Position numbers and translations under genes: made by a program. A model generated the notes under the pieces. It had not been told where the DNA came from and ran no database searches. It saw only the letters and a list, made by a program, of their open reading frames with translations. Positions 6,646-16,744 of a stretch of DNA of 64,000 nucleotides are shown here, piece after piece. Numbering within the stretch: position 1 is the first letter of the stretch; each line of letters begins with the position of its first letter. The stretch comes from Pantoea vagans (GTDB lineage Bacteria > Pseudomonadota > Gammaproteobacteria > Enterobacterales > Enterobacteriaceae): NCBI RefSeq assembly GCF_001506165.1, contig NZ_CP011427.1, forward strand, positions 2,108,001 to 2,172,000, read 5' to 3'.

Positions 6646-7608
6646 TGCCTGCCTGTAATAAGTGTCATAGATAGCTGTCTGTATGACCCCCGGCGGCCCA
6701 ATGCCCATTCCGGGCGGAGGGCTGTTTCCTGCCGGAACCTGATAGTTTGATTGTCTGTACAAATCCGTCCCATCAGCAGAATACAATCCATTCGACTGAA
6801 AGCCTGCGCTGTATAAGTTGTAACGCGTATAGCCAACTTCTGGGTAACCGGGATCGGCAGGGATACTGACCAGTACAGAAGGACCACTTGTGATTGCCAT
6901 AGGAACTGAATAGGAGCTCACCCCGCCAACTGACATCGCTAATGGGAGGCAGTTTTGGTGCCAGACTATTGTTCCGTTGTCATACATGAAAAAGCCAGAC
7001 TGAGGTATATTCACCATTACTTTGGAGAAAACATAAATCCGCGTAGCGGTCATAGGTAATGAACCGCCTAGGTTTGACCTGAACTGAAGTGCCACGAATC
7101 CATTTTGAGTTGTTTCAGTCCACATAACATGGTCAAAACCTGAAGAGGATATGCTTCTGTGGAACGCTATAAATGGCTGACCAGCAGGCACATTGGTTTG
7201 CAGAATCTGGTCGTATGTAGGCGTAAGGTCAACTACCTGACACAAATTAAAAGGAGTAAAGTTAGGTGCAATTTTAAATTTTGGTGGTGATGTGCTGTAG
7301 TCATTAAGAACAAATCCAGCGTAATTTAAAATAGATGTCGGTGATGCTGTGACAACCATTTTCACCTGCCCTTCAATTCCAGACCATGACGCTGTCTGGC
7401 CTGACATGGAAACTACCGATGTCTTTTGTGTTGTTCCGCTTGATAATGTTCCCCCTATGAGAGAAGCACTGAGCGTAAAGTTAGGGTAACTGTAAGATTT
7501 ACTGCCTGAACCACTTATAGAAACAATATCGACGATAAAGTTAAAGCCCATGCTATTAAGGACGTCATATGACGTCCCGTTAATAAAAGCAGTGAATCCA
7601 TTTGCCAT
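6634..7608 (-). CDS. Tail-tip associated protein downstream of J
   Basis: 324 residues, starting at the ATG at 7608 that overlaps the TAA of the J gene (TAATG), so translation is probably coupled. A beta-rich protein with serine/glycine-rich N-terminal half and a Pro/Gly-rich segment near the C-terminus (SPPPGMGIGPPG). It resembles uncharacterised proteins placed after J in enterobacterial siphophages (DUF6453-like). Likely a virion tip or receptor-contact component; no enzymatic motif is seen. Confidence 0.7.
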   Translation of the reverse strand: MANGFTAFINGTSYDVLNSMGFNFIVDIVSISGSGSKSYSYPNFTLSASLIGGTLSSGTTQKTSVVSMSGQTASWSGIEGQVKMVVTASPTSILNYAGFVLNDYSTSPPKFKIAPNFTPFNLCQVVDLTPTYDQILQTNVPAGQPFIAFHRSISSSGFDHVMWTETTQNGFVALQFRSNLGGSLPMTATRIYVFSKVMVNIPQSGFFMYDNGTIVWHQNCLPLAMSVGGVSSYSVPMAITSGPSVLVSIPADPGYPEVGYTRYNLYSAGFQSNGLYSADGTDLYRQSNYQVPAGNSPPPGMGIGPPGVIQTAIYDTYYRQALGV

Positions 7609-10600
7609 TAGCGAGAGGCTCCCATTGAGCAAACAAGCTGACCGCTGGCGTTATACCAGGCCGCGCCCCGGTTATCCACGACAAACCGGCCTTGGCCGGA
7701 AACGGGTCCATTTAGCTCGAAAGAGCCATCAGACTTCATAATTGTTCCCATCATTCCCGCCACATAGTTGGCGGAATACCAGGAGCCAATCTTCGCAAGC
7801 GTAATTCCGGCGTAATTTATGAAAGCATCATTGATGAACACCTGGCCGTTAACCGCGGCAAATGCCATCTGATAGTTACCCGCCTCACTACCGGTATAGA
7901 TACCGAACTGATCCGCATTGAAGGCAATGGTGGATTTGTAGGTGCTACCTGATGGCTCAATGCCGATCGCCATACCCGAACTGTAGAACTGGTCGTCACG
8001 CTCGATGCCAACCTGCAGCGTATAGAATGCCTTGGCTGTGCCATCGTCCTGAACAACAGCTGTAAGCTTCTCATTAACAGCTGCAGTAAGGTCACCCATC
8101 TGGGCCTGTACTTGGGTTTCAAGCTCGGCCATTGCCAGAGATACTGTAGCGATAGTTGTTTTCACTACAATCACGTCAGCGCGAACTTCACCATTAATGG
8201 CGAACTGATGGTCAACGATTGAGTTGTTATTGAGGGCGTTCTGCAGCATGCCTTCAATATTGGTGCTGATGTTTCCGGTGAGGTTTTCGAACGCCTCAGA
8301 GTTACGGATTCCTTCGTCAATCAGTTCAATCATGCCGGGAATGTCAGATGAAGCCTGCCCTGACACCTGAACGAATGGTGATACACCAAATGCATTTTTG
8401 GTGCGCACATACATGTAATACGTATGGTCGGCTTTTAAGCCATGCAGCGTCCACTGAGATGCGCGCCCGAGAAACTGTGCTTCATCATCTACCGCGCCAA
8501 TGCTGCTGGCCGGTACCTCTCCGGTGTACCAGAACTCGAATGATGTGTCGGTAGTCGCCGTGACATTCATCACCGGAACGATGTCAGCGGAGAAGATTCC
8601 AGGCGTCCACTGAATGAACGATGGTGCACCCGGCGCGCCGATCACCAGACTTACCTGTGTCTCAGCACCCTTCATGCCATTCTCATTACGACCGCGCACG
8701 CCCAGCGTGTAACTGCCAGCATCCAGCCCGTAAAAGTCATAGCGGAACTGGTCACTTTCATACTGCGCTACAACCTTGCCCTCTGTGCTGTACACATAAA
8801 GCTCGAACACGATTTTCTTGGTTAGCGTCGCCGTTTCCCACGTTGCCGTTACCTGCACAGTTTCGGTGTTGGTGTTGATGATCCGTAAGTTTTCGATGTT
8901 CGGCACGCGATAGCCATTCAGGGTATCGTTTGGCATTTCGAATACTGCGCCATCATCAACAATCGCCTGCTTGTTCGGGTCGTGCAGAGTGGCAGAGATG
9001 CTGTAGACCGAGTTGTTATCGTCTTCTGAAATACCCATGATGCGGAACAGACGCGGCGCCACTTCACCAGTGCTGATCACGAATACAGTGCCGTCTCGTA
9101 CCCAAGAGGGAGCCGTTTTTAGCGTAATCACGCGCCCCGCAACACTGGCAATCTCGTACTTAACAAATCTCCCGTTAGAGCCCATTAGCGACATTGAATC
9201 ACCGCCGCCGGCTAACGTTGAAACATCAGCATCCACAGTGATGGTTTTGGCGGCGTGAGAGATGATTCGACCGCCCAAGCGCGTGGCCGCATAGTTGTTA
9301 TCCATCACCTCAATGATATCTCCGGGAATGAAGCGGATCGCTTCACGCGCCATTTTGAAGGTGATCTTCTTGGTCTCTCGCTTGGCAGTCTCCAGCATCC
9401 ATTTTCCGGTGCGGTAAGCCTGCCCGCGAGAAGTGCAACCGAAAGCCTCCATCGTGGTTTCGTTGTAGCCGTAGCGGTCGATCATCTCGTCGTCGGAGAC
9501 GTATTCCTTAACCTGTTCCCAGCCGTTGTTCGGGTCAGTCCAGGAAACCACCACCGCGTTGTAACGTTCTGAGCGCTTCATCGAACTGTAGGTAAACAGG
9601 CCGTCTACCACGTTGGCATTGGTGATGGAAGCGACAGGGTCTTGCGGGTTGTCCAACATCACAGAGAAGCGCATGCCGTCCCACAGCGCGATGCCACGGA
9701 ACATACCGGCAATGTCATCCAACAGGTCGCGGGCGCTCTTCTGCTCAGTGATGTAGGCGTTTAGCGTGAAACGAGGCTCCTGCCCGCCGTAACCGTCATC
9801 AACGAGCTGATCGCAGAATTGTGAGAGAATGTACAGGCTGCCGTCATCCACATCGACATAGCCAGCGCGGCGCGCCAGACCGTAGCGGTTGTTCTTCACC
9901 AGCGCGCGGAATATCCATGCCGGGTTGTTCGTCCAGGCTGACTTAAATCCACCAAGCCAGATTCCGGTATGAGTGCGGGCGATCGGGTCGTAGTTATCCG
10001 GCACATCGACAATCAGGCCGCGCAGGTGGTACGTGCGCGTTGGCGTGTCGGTGTACTGGTCACGGTCAACCACGCATCCAGCAACGGCCGCATATGGGTA
10101 TGACAGATTGTCATCGGTGATTTCGGTAAAGCTGTTCCATACCGTGCCGTTGTTCAACAGGTCGCTGCTGCTGTCGGCGGTGACGCGGCGCAGGCGAATA
10201 TCAAAGGGCTTAGTCTCTGGCGCATCAAACAGGTGCGCTTCAAGATATTCTCCTGACTGCTTTCCGCTGATTGTCACCGTCTTCTGTGTCTGCCAGGCAC
10301 CGTTACCAACACGGGTTTCGATTACCATGGTGACAGCCGTCTCCAGCTGGTTTCCCTTCGTATCCTGCTGAACCAGACCAGATACACCAATGTTCATGCG
10401 CACGCGGTCAACATCGGTGTCGGTAACTGTACGCACCAGCGGCGTTCCCTGAGTCACATCGGTATTGACCACCGTTGTCGCTTCAATGGAGTTGAAACCG
10501 TTGATCGGTATCTGTGTTGCAGTTCCCGGCCGCCATGCCACGCTCACGCCGTTGATAGTCGCGTTACCTGCAGAATCTGTCACAGGCGTTTTGTTCAGCA

Positions 10601-10742
10601 TGAATGATGAGAGGTGACTTTGATCTACGGGTCCGTATATTGGACCTTCACTGATGAGGTCGAGAACGCGGAGGAATTGCTTTGATTTGAGGTTGTCGTC
10701 GATTAGTTTCGGAGTGCTGCCACCACCGCCGCCTGAGCCCAT
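7608..10742 (-). CDS. J: Tail tip / host specificity protein J
   Basis: 1044 residues, close to lambda J (1132). The N-terminus (SGGGGGSTPKLIDDNLKSKQF) and the phage-tail domain that follows are typical. Fibronectin type III-like repeats occupy about residues 620-800, then helical segments and a C-terminal receptor-binding part. J forms the central tail fibre and contacts the host receptor; with a Cor protein next door, FhuA is a reasonable receptor guess. Last of the L-K-I-J tip cluster. Confidence 0.92.
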   Translation of the reverse strand: MGSGGGGGSTPKLIDDNLKSKQFLRVLDLISEGPIYGPVDQSHLSSFMLNKTPVTDSAGNATINGVSVAWRPGTATQIPINGFNSIEATTVVNTDVTQGTPLVRTVTDTDVDRVRMNIGVSGLVQQDTKGNQLETAVTMVIETRVGNGAWQTQKTVTISGKQSGEYLEAHLFDAPETKPFDIRLRRVTADSSSDLLNNGTVWNSFTEITDDNLSYPYAAVAGCVVDRDQYTDTPTRTYHLRGLIVDVPDNYDPIARTHTGIWLGGFKSAWTNNPAWIFRALVKNNRYGLARRAGYVDVDDGSLYILSQFCDQLVDDGYGGQEPRFTLNAYITEQKSARDLLDDIAGMFRGIALWDGMRFSVMLDNPQDPVASITNANVVDGLFTYSSMKRSERYNAVVVSWTDPNNGWEQVKEYVSDDEMIDRYGYNETTMEAFGCTSRGQAYRTGKWMLETAKRETKKITFKMAREAIRFIPGDIIEVMDNNYAATRLGGRIISHAAKTITVDADVSTLAGGGDSMSLMGSNGRFVKYEIASVAGRVITLKTAPSWVRDGTVFVISTGEVAPRLFRIMGISEDDNNSVYSISATLHDPNKQAIVDDGAVFEMPNDTLNGYRVPNIENLRIINTNTETVQVTATWETATLTKKIVFELYVYSTEGKVVAQYESDQFRYDFYGLDAGSYTLGVRGRNENGMKGAETQVSLVIGAPGAPSFIQWTPGIFSADIVPVMNVTATTDTSFEFWYTGEVPASSIGAVDDEAQFLGRASQWTLHGLKADHTYYMYVRTKNAFGVSPFVQVSGQASSDIPGMIELIDEGIRNSEAFENLTGNISTNIEGMLQNALNNNSIVDHQFAINGEVRADVIVVKTTIATVSLAMAELETQVQAQMGDLTAAVNEKLTAVVQDDGTAKAFYTLQVGIERDDQFYSSGMAIGIEPSGSTYKSTIAFNADQFGIYTGSEAGNYQMAFAAVNGQVFINDAFINYAGITLAKIGSWYSANYVAGMMGTIMKSDGSFELNGPVSGQGRFVVDNRGAAWYNASGQLVCSMGASR

Positions 10743-10751
10743 GCTGTCACC

Positions 10752-11276
10752 TTAGCTGATAGAGATATTCCAGTCCTGATTGTTCGTGGTATCGATACCC
10801 AGGCTGATAACATTTGAGCCAACCACCATTTCACCGAGAAGTAGCGGCACCGGCCGCCCCTGTCCGATGCGGTTTTCCGCGCTGGTGAATGAGTTATTCG
10901 TGATGGAGTTGGCGTCCTGATCCGCTGATGTCTTCGTCTTCATATGCGAGGTCATGTAGAGCGAATACGCCACTGAGGCAACCGCCACGGCAACCATGAT
11001 CCATGCTGCGGCCACAGCCGAAATTGAACCCTCCACCACGGGAACGATAAGCACGCGTGCACCGTCTTTAACGTGGCGGTTCATGTGAAATTCGAGGTTG
11101 TCGCCGCAGACGTCGCTGCCATCGATGCGCATGCGGATCCGGGTGTTGTAGAAATCGCGTTTGAATGCGGGACACTGCGCCAGCAGAAGGCGTAACCCTT
11201 GTGCTGGCGTGTCGACGTTCATTGTGATCTGGCGGAAATGTCGTCGTAAATTCCCCGCAAATCCAAAAGTGAGCAT
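10752..11276 (-). CDS. I: Tail assembly protein I
   Basis: 174 residues. Ubiquitin-like N-terminal fold followed by a Gly/Ala-rich hydrophobic stretch (AVAAAWIMVAVAVASVAYSLYM, about 90-111) and a C-terminal segment that includes RPVPLLLGEMVVG. Matches lambda gpI in size and gene order. Required for assembly of the tail-tip initiator; not expected in the mature tail. Its start overlaps the 3' end of K. Confidence 0.85.
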   Translation of the reverse strand: MLTFGFAGNLRRHFRQITMNVDTPAQGLRLLLAQCPAFKRDFYNTRIRMRIDGSDVCGDNLEFHMNRHVKDGARVLIVPVVEGSISAVAAAWIMVAVAVASVAYSLYMTSHMKTKTSADQDANSITNNSFTSAENRIGQGRPVPLLLGEMVVGSNVISLGIDTTNNQDWNISIS

Positions 11277-11944
11277 TTTTCGTGTCTCCAGATGGAGTGA
11301 ATTAGAGGGACGTGAATCTGTCGCAGCGGCTCGCGGCGGCTGAGCTTGCCGTGAACTTCGTGGTGGAGAATGATGTTGTCACCCAGCCAGATCATTGCGT
11401 GGCACGGGTCGCATTCAGGGAATGCGCGCCGGATGATTACATCGCCTGGCTGAATGGCGTCGAAGCCAACCTGATGAAATCCGTTGGCCGCGATGTTTTT
11501 CAGATAGAGATTTTCACCGCGTACCCACCAACCGTTGGTTCGCTCGAAGTCCGGAAGGTCAATGCCGCAGAGGTGATAGGCATCGCGGAACAGCGTGTAG
11601 CAGTCCGTTTCACCGTGCACGAACCGGCGACCAAGCAGATGCGGCACCGGGCGAAACTTACGCAGCCGCCCGCTACTCGCCAGCCACCAATCAATCCCGG
11701 TTGCCAACTGCGCTACACGGTCAGCGCCGGATAGCACCAGCTTTGGTTCAGGATGAGAATGAAAAACGGCGGTGATTTCTCCCGCCGCTTCTGCTTCCAG
11801 CCACTCTCTGTCATCGATCCGGAAATTGCTCGCCGGATCAGGATGCGAGTTGCAACATCGCCACAGGCGATTGCCATTGATAATCAGCCCGCAAACCTCG
11901 TCACCCGATGAGGCGACATAGTTCAGGCATTCAGATTCAAGCAT
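11219..11944 (-). CDS. K: Tail tip assembly protein K (JAMM + NlpC/P60)
   Basis: 241 residues from the ATG at 11944, which overlaps the stop of L. The N-terminal Mov34/JAMM metalloprotease-like domain shows E...HSHP (FHSHPEP). The C-terminal NlpC/P60 domain shows the Cys nucleophile in HGETDCYTLF and a His in DPCHAMIWL. The same two-domain layout as lambda gpK, a peptidoglycan-processing protein of the tail tip. Confidence 0.9.
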   Translation of the reverse strand: MLESECLNYVASSGDEVCGLIINGNRLWRCCNSHPDPASNFRIDDREWLEAEAAGEITAVFHSHPEPKLVLSGADRVAQLATGIDWWLASSGRLRKFRPVPHLLGRRFVHGETDCYTLFRDAYHLCGIDLPDFERTNGWWVRGENLYLKNIAANGFHQVGFDAIQPGDVIIRRAFPECDPCHAMIWLGDNIILHHEVHGKLSRREPLRQIHVPLIHSIWRHEKCSLLDLRGIYDDISARSQ

Positions 11945-12648
11945 CAGGACACCTTGGCAGAACCGGGATAGCCGCCGTATGGCAGCGCGGAGGGTTTGGC
12001 GAATCGTAAACGGCACCCGCTGCGGTGCTTTGAGCACTTATCGCGGGACAGGTCAGATGTTGGATTGTCCTTCTCATCGGCCACCGCGCCGCCGGAATAG
12101 CCGCAGCCATCGCCGCGATACACCCACTGGCACACGTCAGCCAGGATGGTGCGCGCCGGGATAATGGCGTTATCACAGTCCACTGGCGTGGCGAGGTTGT
12201 AGGTGACAGTCTCGAACGTCTCTTCTGCCATCTCTTCGATGACATAGCGGGAGACAGCTTCCATCGTCGAATCTGCATCAGCATTACCGTTCGGGAAATT
12301 CACTGCGTCCAGATGCTTTACCAGTACCTGCCGGCGCGTCACCACGGCGCCCAGCGCATCATCGAAATCGTGGTTGATGCCGGTAATCAGACCGGTGATG
12401 TTCGCTACCTTCATCGTCGGGCGCGAATATGTCCCCTCCGATTTAACCTCGAAGCCTTCAACGTCGATCGGATAGGCCGAGTAAGCGCGCCCCTGCCAGA
12501 TGACATCGTTGTAATAGCCGTTTGTGCCCGCGTGAAAGCGGATAACATCGCCGCCGAACGACTGCAGATCGACTTCAAACAGGTCGAGCATCGCGCCGAC
12601 ATCGGCATCAACGCTTTCAATGATGAGTTCTGCTGGTATGTCTCTCAT
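11944..12648 (-). CDS. L: Minor tail protein L
   Basis: 234 residues. The C-terminal third carries four well-spaced cysteines (PVDC, ADVCQW, GDGCGY, RDKCSKHRSGC), as in lambda gpL, which binds an iron-sulphur cluster. Part of the tail-tip complex with M, H and J. Start overlaps the end of the M gene. Confidence 0.9.
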   Translation of the reverse strand: MRDIPAELIIESVDADVGAMLDLFEVDLQSFGGDVIRFHAGTNGYYNDVIWQGRAYSAYPIDVEGFEVKSEGTYSRPTMKVANITGLITGINHDFDDALGAVVTRRQVLVKHLDAVNFPNGNADADSTMEAVSRYVIEEMAEETFETVTYNLATPVDCDNAIIPARTILADVCQWVYRGDGCGYSGGAVADEKDNPTSDLSRDKCSKHRSGCRLRFAKPSALPYGGYPGSAKVS

Positions 12649-12998
12649 CGCGGCACCTGCTCAAACGTTCCGGTTAGCGTGTAAACACCTTTGTTCTTCT
12701 GCATCGACCAGGATCGGCATACATACAGCCCCTGAATGCCGGTATCAGGTGGCGTCCAGTAGAACGATTCAACAGCCATGCGAGCGACAAGGAAGGCTCG
12801 AACTTCCTTTGCCAAGTTTGGCCGTGAGCACTTGTCATCGTCATAGCCAATGAAGGTCAGCGGGTATTTACCCATGAGCGGATTGATACCATTTACCTGT
12901 CGCTGTTCGTAACGATCGCCCAACTTCACGACTGTGACATCAGGCGTGTCTTCGCCCGTAAAGCCCGATTGCGGGCTCCATGTGAAAGTTTTTGGCAT
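12645..12998 (-). CDS. M: Minor tail protein M
   Basis: 117 residues, begins MPKTFTWSPQSGF and contains GDRYEQR, diagnostic of the phage minor tail protein M family. In lambda, M joins the tape measure to the L/J tip. Starts 9 bp after the tape measure stop. Confidence 0.9.
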   Translation of the reverse strand: MPKTFTWSPQSGFTGEDTPDVTVVKLGDRYEQRQVNGINPLMGKYPLTFIGYDDDKCSRPNLAKEVRAFLVARMAVESFYWTPPDTGIQGLYVCRSWSMQKNKGVYTLTGTFEQVPR

Positions 12999-13006
12999 GG
13001 GATGTC

Positions 13007-16000
13007 CTATTTCTTGCGGGATTGAAGCATGCCACCCGGGCGAGTGCTTTGGTCTTTGATTTGATAAAGCGCCACCTGCTTCATCATGCCTGCCATCTTC
13101 TGCATTGTTGCGTCGTCAATGCCGTTGGTCGTCTGGATATGGAAATGCACTTCCTGCTGAATACCGCCGCCGCCATCACTTCCGCCGCCAATATCCTTAT
13201 TACTGATCACCGACCCGTTATCGCCGGGGATCATGTACTGGTTTCCATTGCTGGCCTTGAAGATTTCAGGCTTACCGCCTTCACCTACCCGGTAGATGCT
13301 GTTTCCGTCAACGGGCCCACCTTTTTCTCGGCCGCCGCCGTAGGAAATACTGCTAATTGCGCTGACCATCTGCCCCCCAGCTGCAACTGCCTGAGCAATC
13401 GCGGGAATGTTTGCAGGGTATGGAAGCGCCATTGCATTGCCTATGGCGGTTTGTAAGTTAAGTGCTGCCTGAGCAACTGCGAATCCTTTGCTTATGGCGA
13501 ACATGGCTTGGTAAGCAGCGCTAGACTTACCGGCAGCCTGCCCAATGGCATCTGCGACTGCACCGACAGAGTCAGATGTGGCGCCAAGCAAATTGCTCAT
13601 GTTCTGTTGGTAGGTCTGCCTTTCAGTTATCGCAATTTGCTCGCGAGCATTGGCAGCCTGTTGCTGAATAGAAGTTTTCGCATCTTCATACAATTGAGCA
13701 TTTTGAAGGTCAATTGCTTGATAGTTTGCGAGTGCTGCGAGTTTTTTCTGTTCTTGCTGGTCAATCTGAGCAACAGGATCAACAGCTTCGCCAGTAAGCG
13801 GGTTAACTGATGCCTTACCAGCTGCCACCTCCTGATTTGCAAAGTTTTGACCCTGTTTGATCTGTGCCTGTTGCTTGAGGGCGTTATTCTGGTCCCATAT
13901 CTTGGCCGCATACTCTCCTGCCTGAAGAATCTGAGCATCGGTAGCGCTTTTGCTTAGGGATTGTTGTGCCTGGAGAATGGCTTGCGAACGAGAAAGCTCT
14001 TTAGCTGAGTCCGCAACCTGATCAGACTTCTGACGAAGTACCTCCAACTTTTGCGCATCTGATTCAGCCTGCGATGAAGCTTTTTTTCCTCCCGCTGCTG
14101 AGGATTTTCGCGCGCTGGTATTCTTTTCTGTCGCGGCATATTCGTCTTGAAGTGCCTTAATGCGCTTGCTGTCTGTGATACCAGCATCTTCCGCATCATA
14201 TTGCGCCTGCAGTCTTGCGCGTGCTTCGCCCTCTAACCTGGATAACTCCAGTTTTCGCTTCGTGGACTTTTCAAGTTTGCTTAGTTCGTCTGCGGCCCCT
14301 GCACCAGCTATCTTTATCGGTTGGTTACTTGCCGAAGCATTGGCTTTTGAGATTGCTGCCAAATCTCCTACAAGCGCTGCAGCCTTATTACTGACTGCGT
14401 TGATTCCCTCTGCCTGTGCTGCCCAGCCATCGAGACCAAGAAACGAGTAAGTTCTGGCGCGGCGGGCAAACATGTCAGCCGTGCTGTTCAGGTCTGAAAT
14501 CTGCTGGGTCGCGCTTGGAACCTTTCCAGCAAGCCTGTCGATTGCCGCAGTTATGGAGTCGATAACATGAACCATTCCGGTGCTTGCGCCAGTGGTGTCA
14601 TTTATCTGCTTCACTAACTCCTGGAATGAAATCGTCAGGCTGTTTGTTGCCTGATCCACGGTGCGCGGTAGCTTTGAGAACTCCTGATTTACCAAACCTG
14701 TCTGCGTAATGATGGCATTCAGCGCATCCTCTGCTGATAACTTGCCCTCAAGCATGCGTTTGCGCAGCTCACCAACTGAAATGCCAAGGCCTGCCGCCAT
14801 CTGGCGCGCTAACTCAGGCATCTGCTCGATGATGGAGTTAAATTCCTCCGCGCGTACCGTTCCGCCTGCAATTGACTGCCCAAACTGGCGTAAAGCGTTA
14901 GCCATCTCTTCAGTAGATGAGCCACCAATGCGCCCAATTTTCTGAAGGGTATCTGTCAGTGTGAGGATCTGCGCGTTGCTTGCTCCAGCGCTCTTCAGGG
15001 ATGAGGTAAGTGTTTCCCAAAGCTTCTCTGTGTCCTTCAGACTGGAACCTGATGCAGACGCGATAGCTGAAAGCGCCTGAAACGTCTCTGCGCCCTCTTT
15101 CGCGCTTGAAGACAGTCGATCAATGCGCGCCTGCAGCTGCGTCATTGTGTCTGCAATTTCAAGGAACTGTTTGCCGTACTGAATCAACTGAGAGATAGCG
15201 ATAGCAGACGCTATTGCTGTCAGCCCGGTTTTCAGCCCGCCCATAATGCCGGTAGATTTCTGCTGAACAACATTAGCTTGGTCTTGGGCCTGCTTCAGGT
15301 CATAAAGTTTTCCGGCCAACTCCCCGATTTCTTTACGCTGTGTCGCTGTAGCTGTGGAACCGGCCTGTAAACGTGCCGCCAGCATCGCCGCGCTTCGTGC
15401 ACCATTCTTTTGTTCTTCAGTGAGAATAGCGATCTGCTGAGTCAGGCTGGAAGAAAGAGAGCGTAGTTTTGCCGCATCATTAGCCTGCTGTGCCGCCTGC
15501 TTGGATGCGAGCATAGTGGCGCGCGCTGACGCATCCTGGGCTGCCTTCATGTCGTAAAGCTTGCCGGTTAGTTCGCTAATGCGATTCTTTTGGTCCTGCG
15601 TTGCGCCTTCGCCCGCTTTTAACTGTGCTGCAAGGATAGCCGCGCTACGTGATCCTGACTCCATCTCAGTGCTAAACACCGATACGTCGCTTTCCAGTGA
15701 TGCTATGGCTGACTGAGCGCGCTGCATTGCCGCCGTATTTGCAGCAACTGACTTCGCTGACTCTGCAGCTGCTTCTTTAACGTCGAAAAGCTTACCGGCA
15801 AGATTACCAATTTCTTTTGTCTGCGCTTCAGATGCATCACCTGCTGCTATCAATTGTGCAGCCAGGACAGTGGCGCTGCGCGCTCCATTCTGGCTGGCCT
15901 CTTCTAGCACCGCGATTTCATTACCTAGGCGCTCCATAATCTTCGCCGCTTGGCTGGCATCGTCAGCGGCGCGGGCCACGGCTTTGCCGGTTTTTGATGC

Positions 16001-16150
16001 GGAACGCTCAAGCCCATCCATGTTACCTGATGCTTTGTCAGCACCTTTTCCCATGGCATCAAGCGCGGCGTTGGCCTGTGATGATCCCTGCAGAAGCGGG
16101 GCAATATCAGCGCCAACCTCGTAGTAAATGTCTCCGACTTTTTCTGACAT
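13007..16150 (-). CDS. Tail tape measure protein
   Basis: 1047 residues from the ATG at 16150 (GGAGATC upstream; a GTG one codon earlier is possible). Three or four internal repeats of about 70 residues with ARSA(T/A)xLAAQLxAG...LxGKLYDxKxA fill residues 60-290. Then come the conserved tape-measure domain (TDTLQKIGRIGGSSTEEMANALRQ), an Ala/Gln-rich coiled coil and a hydrophobic segment near residue 890-920. Length sets tail length. A terminator and a plus-strand moron lie upstream. Confidence 0.93.
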   Translation of the reverse strand: MSEKVGDIYYEVGADIAPLLQGSSQANAALDAMGKGADKASGNMDGLERSASKTGKAVARAADDASQAAKIMERLGNEIAVLEEASQNGARSATVLAAQLIAAGDASEAQTKEIGNLAGKLFDVKEAAAESAKSVAANTAAMQRAQSAIASLESDVSVFSTEMESGSRSAAILAAQLKAGEGATQDQKNRISELTGKLYDMKAAQDASARATMLASKQAAQQANDAAKLRSLSSSLTQQIAILTEEQKNGARSAAMLAARLQAGSTATATQRKEIGELAGKLYDLKQAQDQANVVQQKSTGIMGGLKTGLTAIASAIAISQLIQYGKQFLEIADTMTQLQARIDRLSSSAKEGAETFQALSAIASASGSSLKDTEKLWETLTSSLKSAGASNAQILTLTDTLQKIGRIGGSSTEEMANALRQFGQSIAGGTVRAEEFNSIIEQMPELARQMAAGLGISVGELRKRMLEGKLSAEDALNAIITQTGLVNQEFSKLPRTVDQATNSLTISFQELVKQINDTTGASTGMVHVIDSITAAIDRLAGKVPSATQQISDLNSTADMFARRARTYSFLGLDGWAAQAEGINAVSNKAAALVGDLAAISKANASASNQPIKIAGAGAADELSKLEKSTKRKLELSRLEGEARARLQAQYDAEDAGITDSKRIKALQDEYAATEKNTSARKSSAAGGKKASSQAESDAQKLEVLRQKSDQVADSAKELSRSQAILQAQQSLSKSATDAQILQAGEYAAKIWDQNNALKQQAQIKQGQNFANQEVAAGKASVNPLTGEAVDPVAQIDQQEQKKLAALANYQAIDLQNAQLYEDAKTSIQQQAANAREQIAITERQTYQQNMSNLLGATSDSVGAVADAIGQAAGKSSAAYQAMFAISKGFAVAQAALNLQTAIGNAMALPYPANIPAIAQAVAAGGQMVSAISSISYGGGREKGGPVDGNSIYRVGEGGKPEIFKASNGNQYMIPGDNGSVISNKDIGGGSDGGGGIQQEVHFHIQTTNGIDDATMQKMAGMMKQVALYQIKDQSTRPGGMLQSRKK

Positions 16151-16166
16151 CACGATCTCCGGGCAA

Positions 16167-16189
16167 TAAAAAACCCGCTCGAGGCGGGT
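16167..16189 (-). terminator. Terminator before the tape measure gene
   Basis: ACCCGC/GCGGGT helix (16173-16189) with six Ts on the minus strand (16167-16172), about 17 bp before the tape measure start. Late transcripts must be antiterminated by Q to pass. Confidence 0.7.
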
Positions 16190-16415
16190 CAGTCACTTTT
16201 AGCTTGGGGTTATTATCCCCTGATTGCAGCTATGACTTGGGGGCGCTGTAATTGTTCGATGAGGCTATAGGTTGTGCCCATTAGTCCCAGGACATGCTGT
16301 GATAAATACTTGTACCGCGTAGTCGCAGGATGGTGCAAAAGCCTTGACGTTGGGTTGCTCAAAACTTGCTGATCAAGGTATTTTGTATCTAACGAATAAT
16401 TAATGAGTAGAAACC

Positions 16416-16622
16416 ATGCCAGCGATCAATAAACGCATACAACTTGAATGCATCCTGGATGATATGGACGATGCACAGGTTGAAATTGTTCAACTAAAGA
16501 TGGTTATTGGTCTGATAATTGCTAAATTGCCACCCGAAAAAAGACAAGAAATTCTTCAGGAACTGCGCAGTTTTGGACTGGGCAATAGCGCTCAAGAGTT
16601 CACTCAGTTTGTAGTGGAATGA
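16416..16622 (+). CDS. Small plus-strand moron protein, unknown
   Basis: 68 residues, predicted largely helical with an amphipathic N-terminal half and KLPPEKRQEILQELRSF near the middle. No recognised family. It is opposite in direction to the tail operon, in the gap between the tail chaperone and tape measure genes. An A/T-rich stretch upstream (16380-16410) could hold its promoter. Confidence 0.55.
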   Translation: MPAINKRIQLECILDDMDDAQVEIVQLKMVIGLIIAKLPPEKRQEILQELRSFGLGNSAQEFTQFVVE

Positions 16623-16744
16623 GATGAAAATCTGAGAACTGATCTTCAATTTGGATGGAAAATATTCCGCCCCGGCAATAATTCTCATGCAGACCAATAA
16701 CAGGCAGATCTGATGGATGACAACATCCATATGGAAAAGAAAGC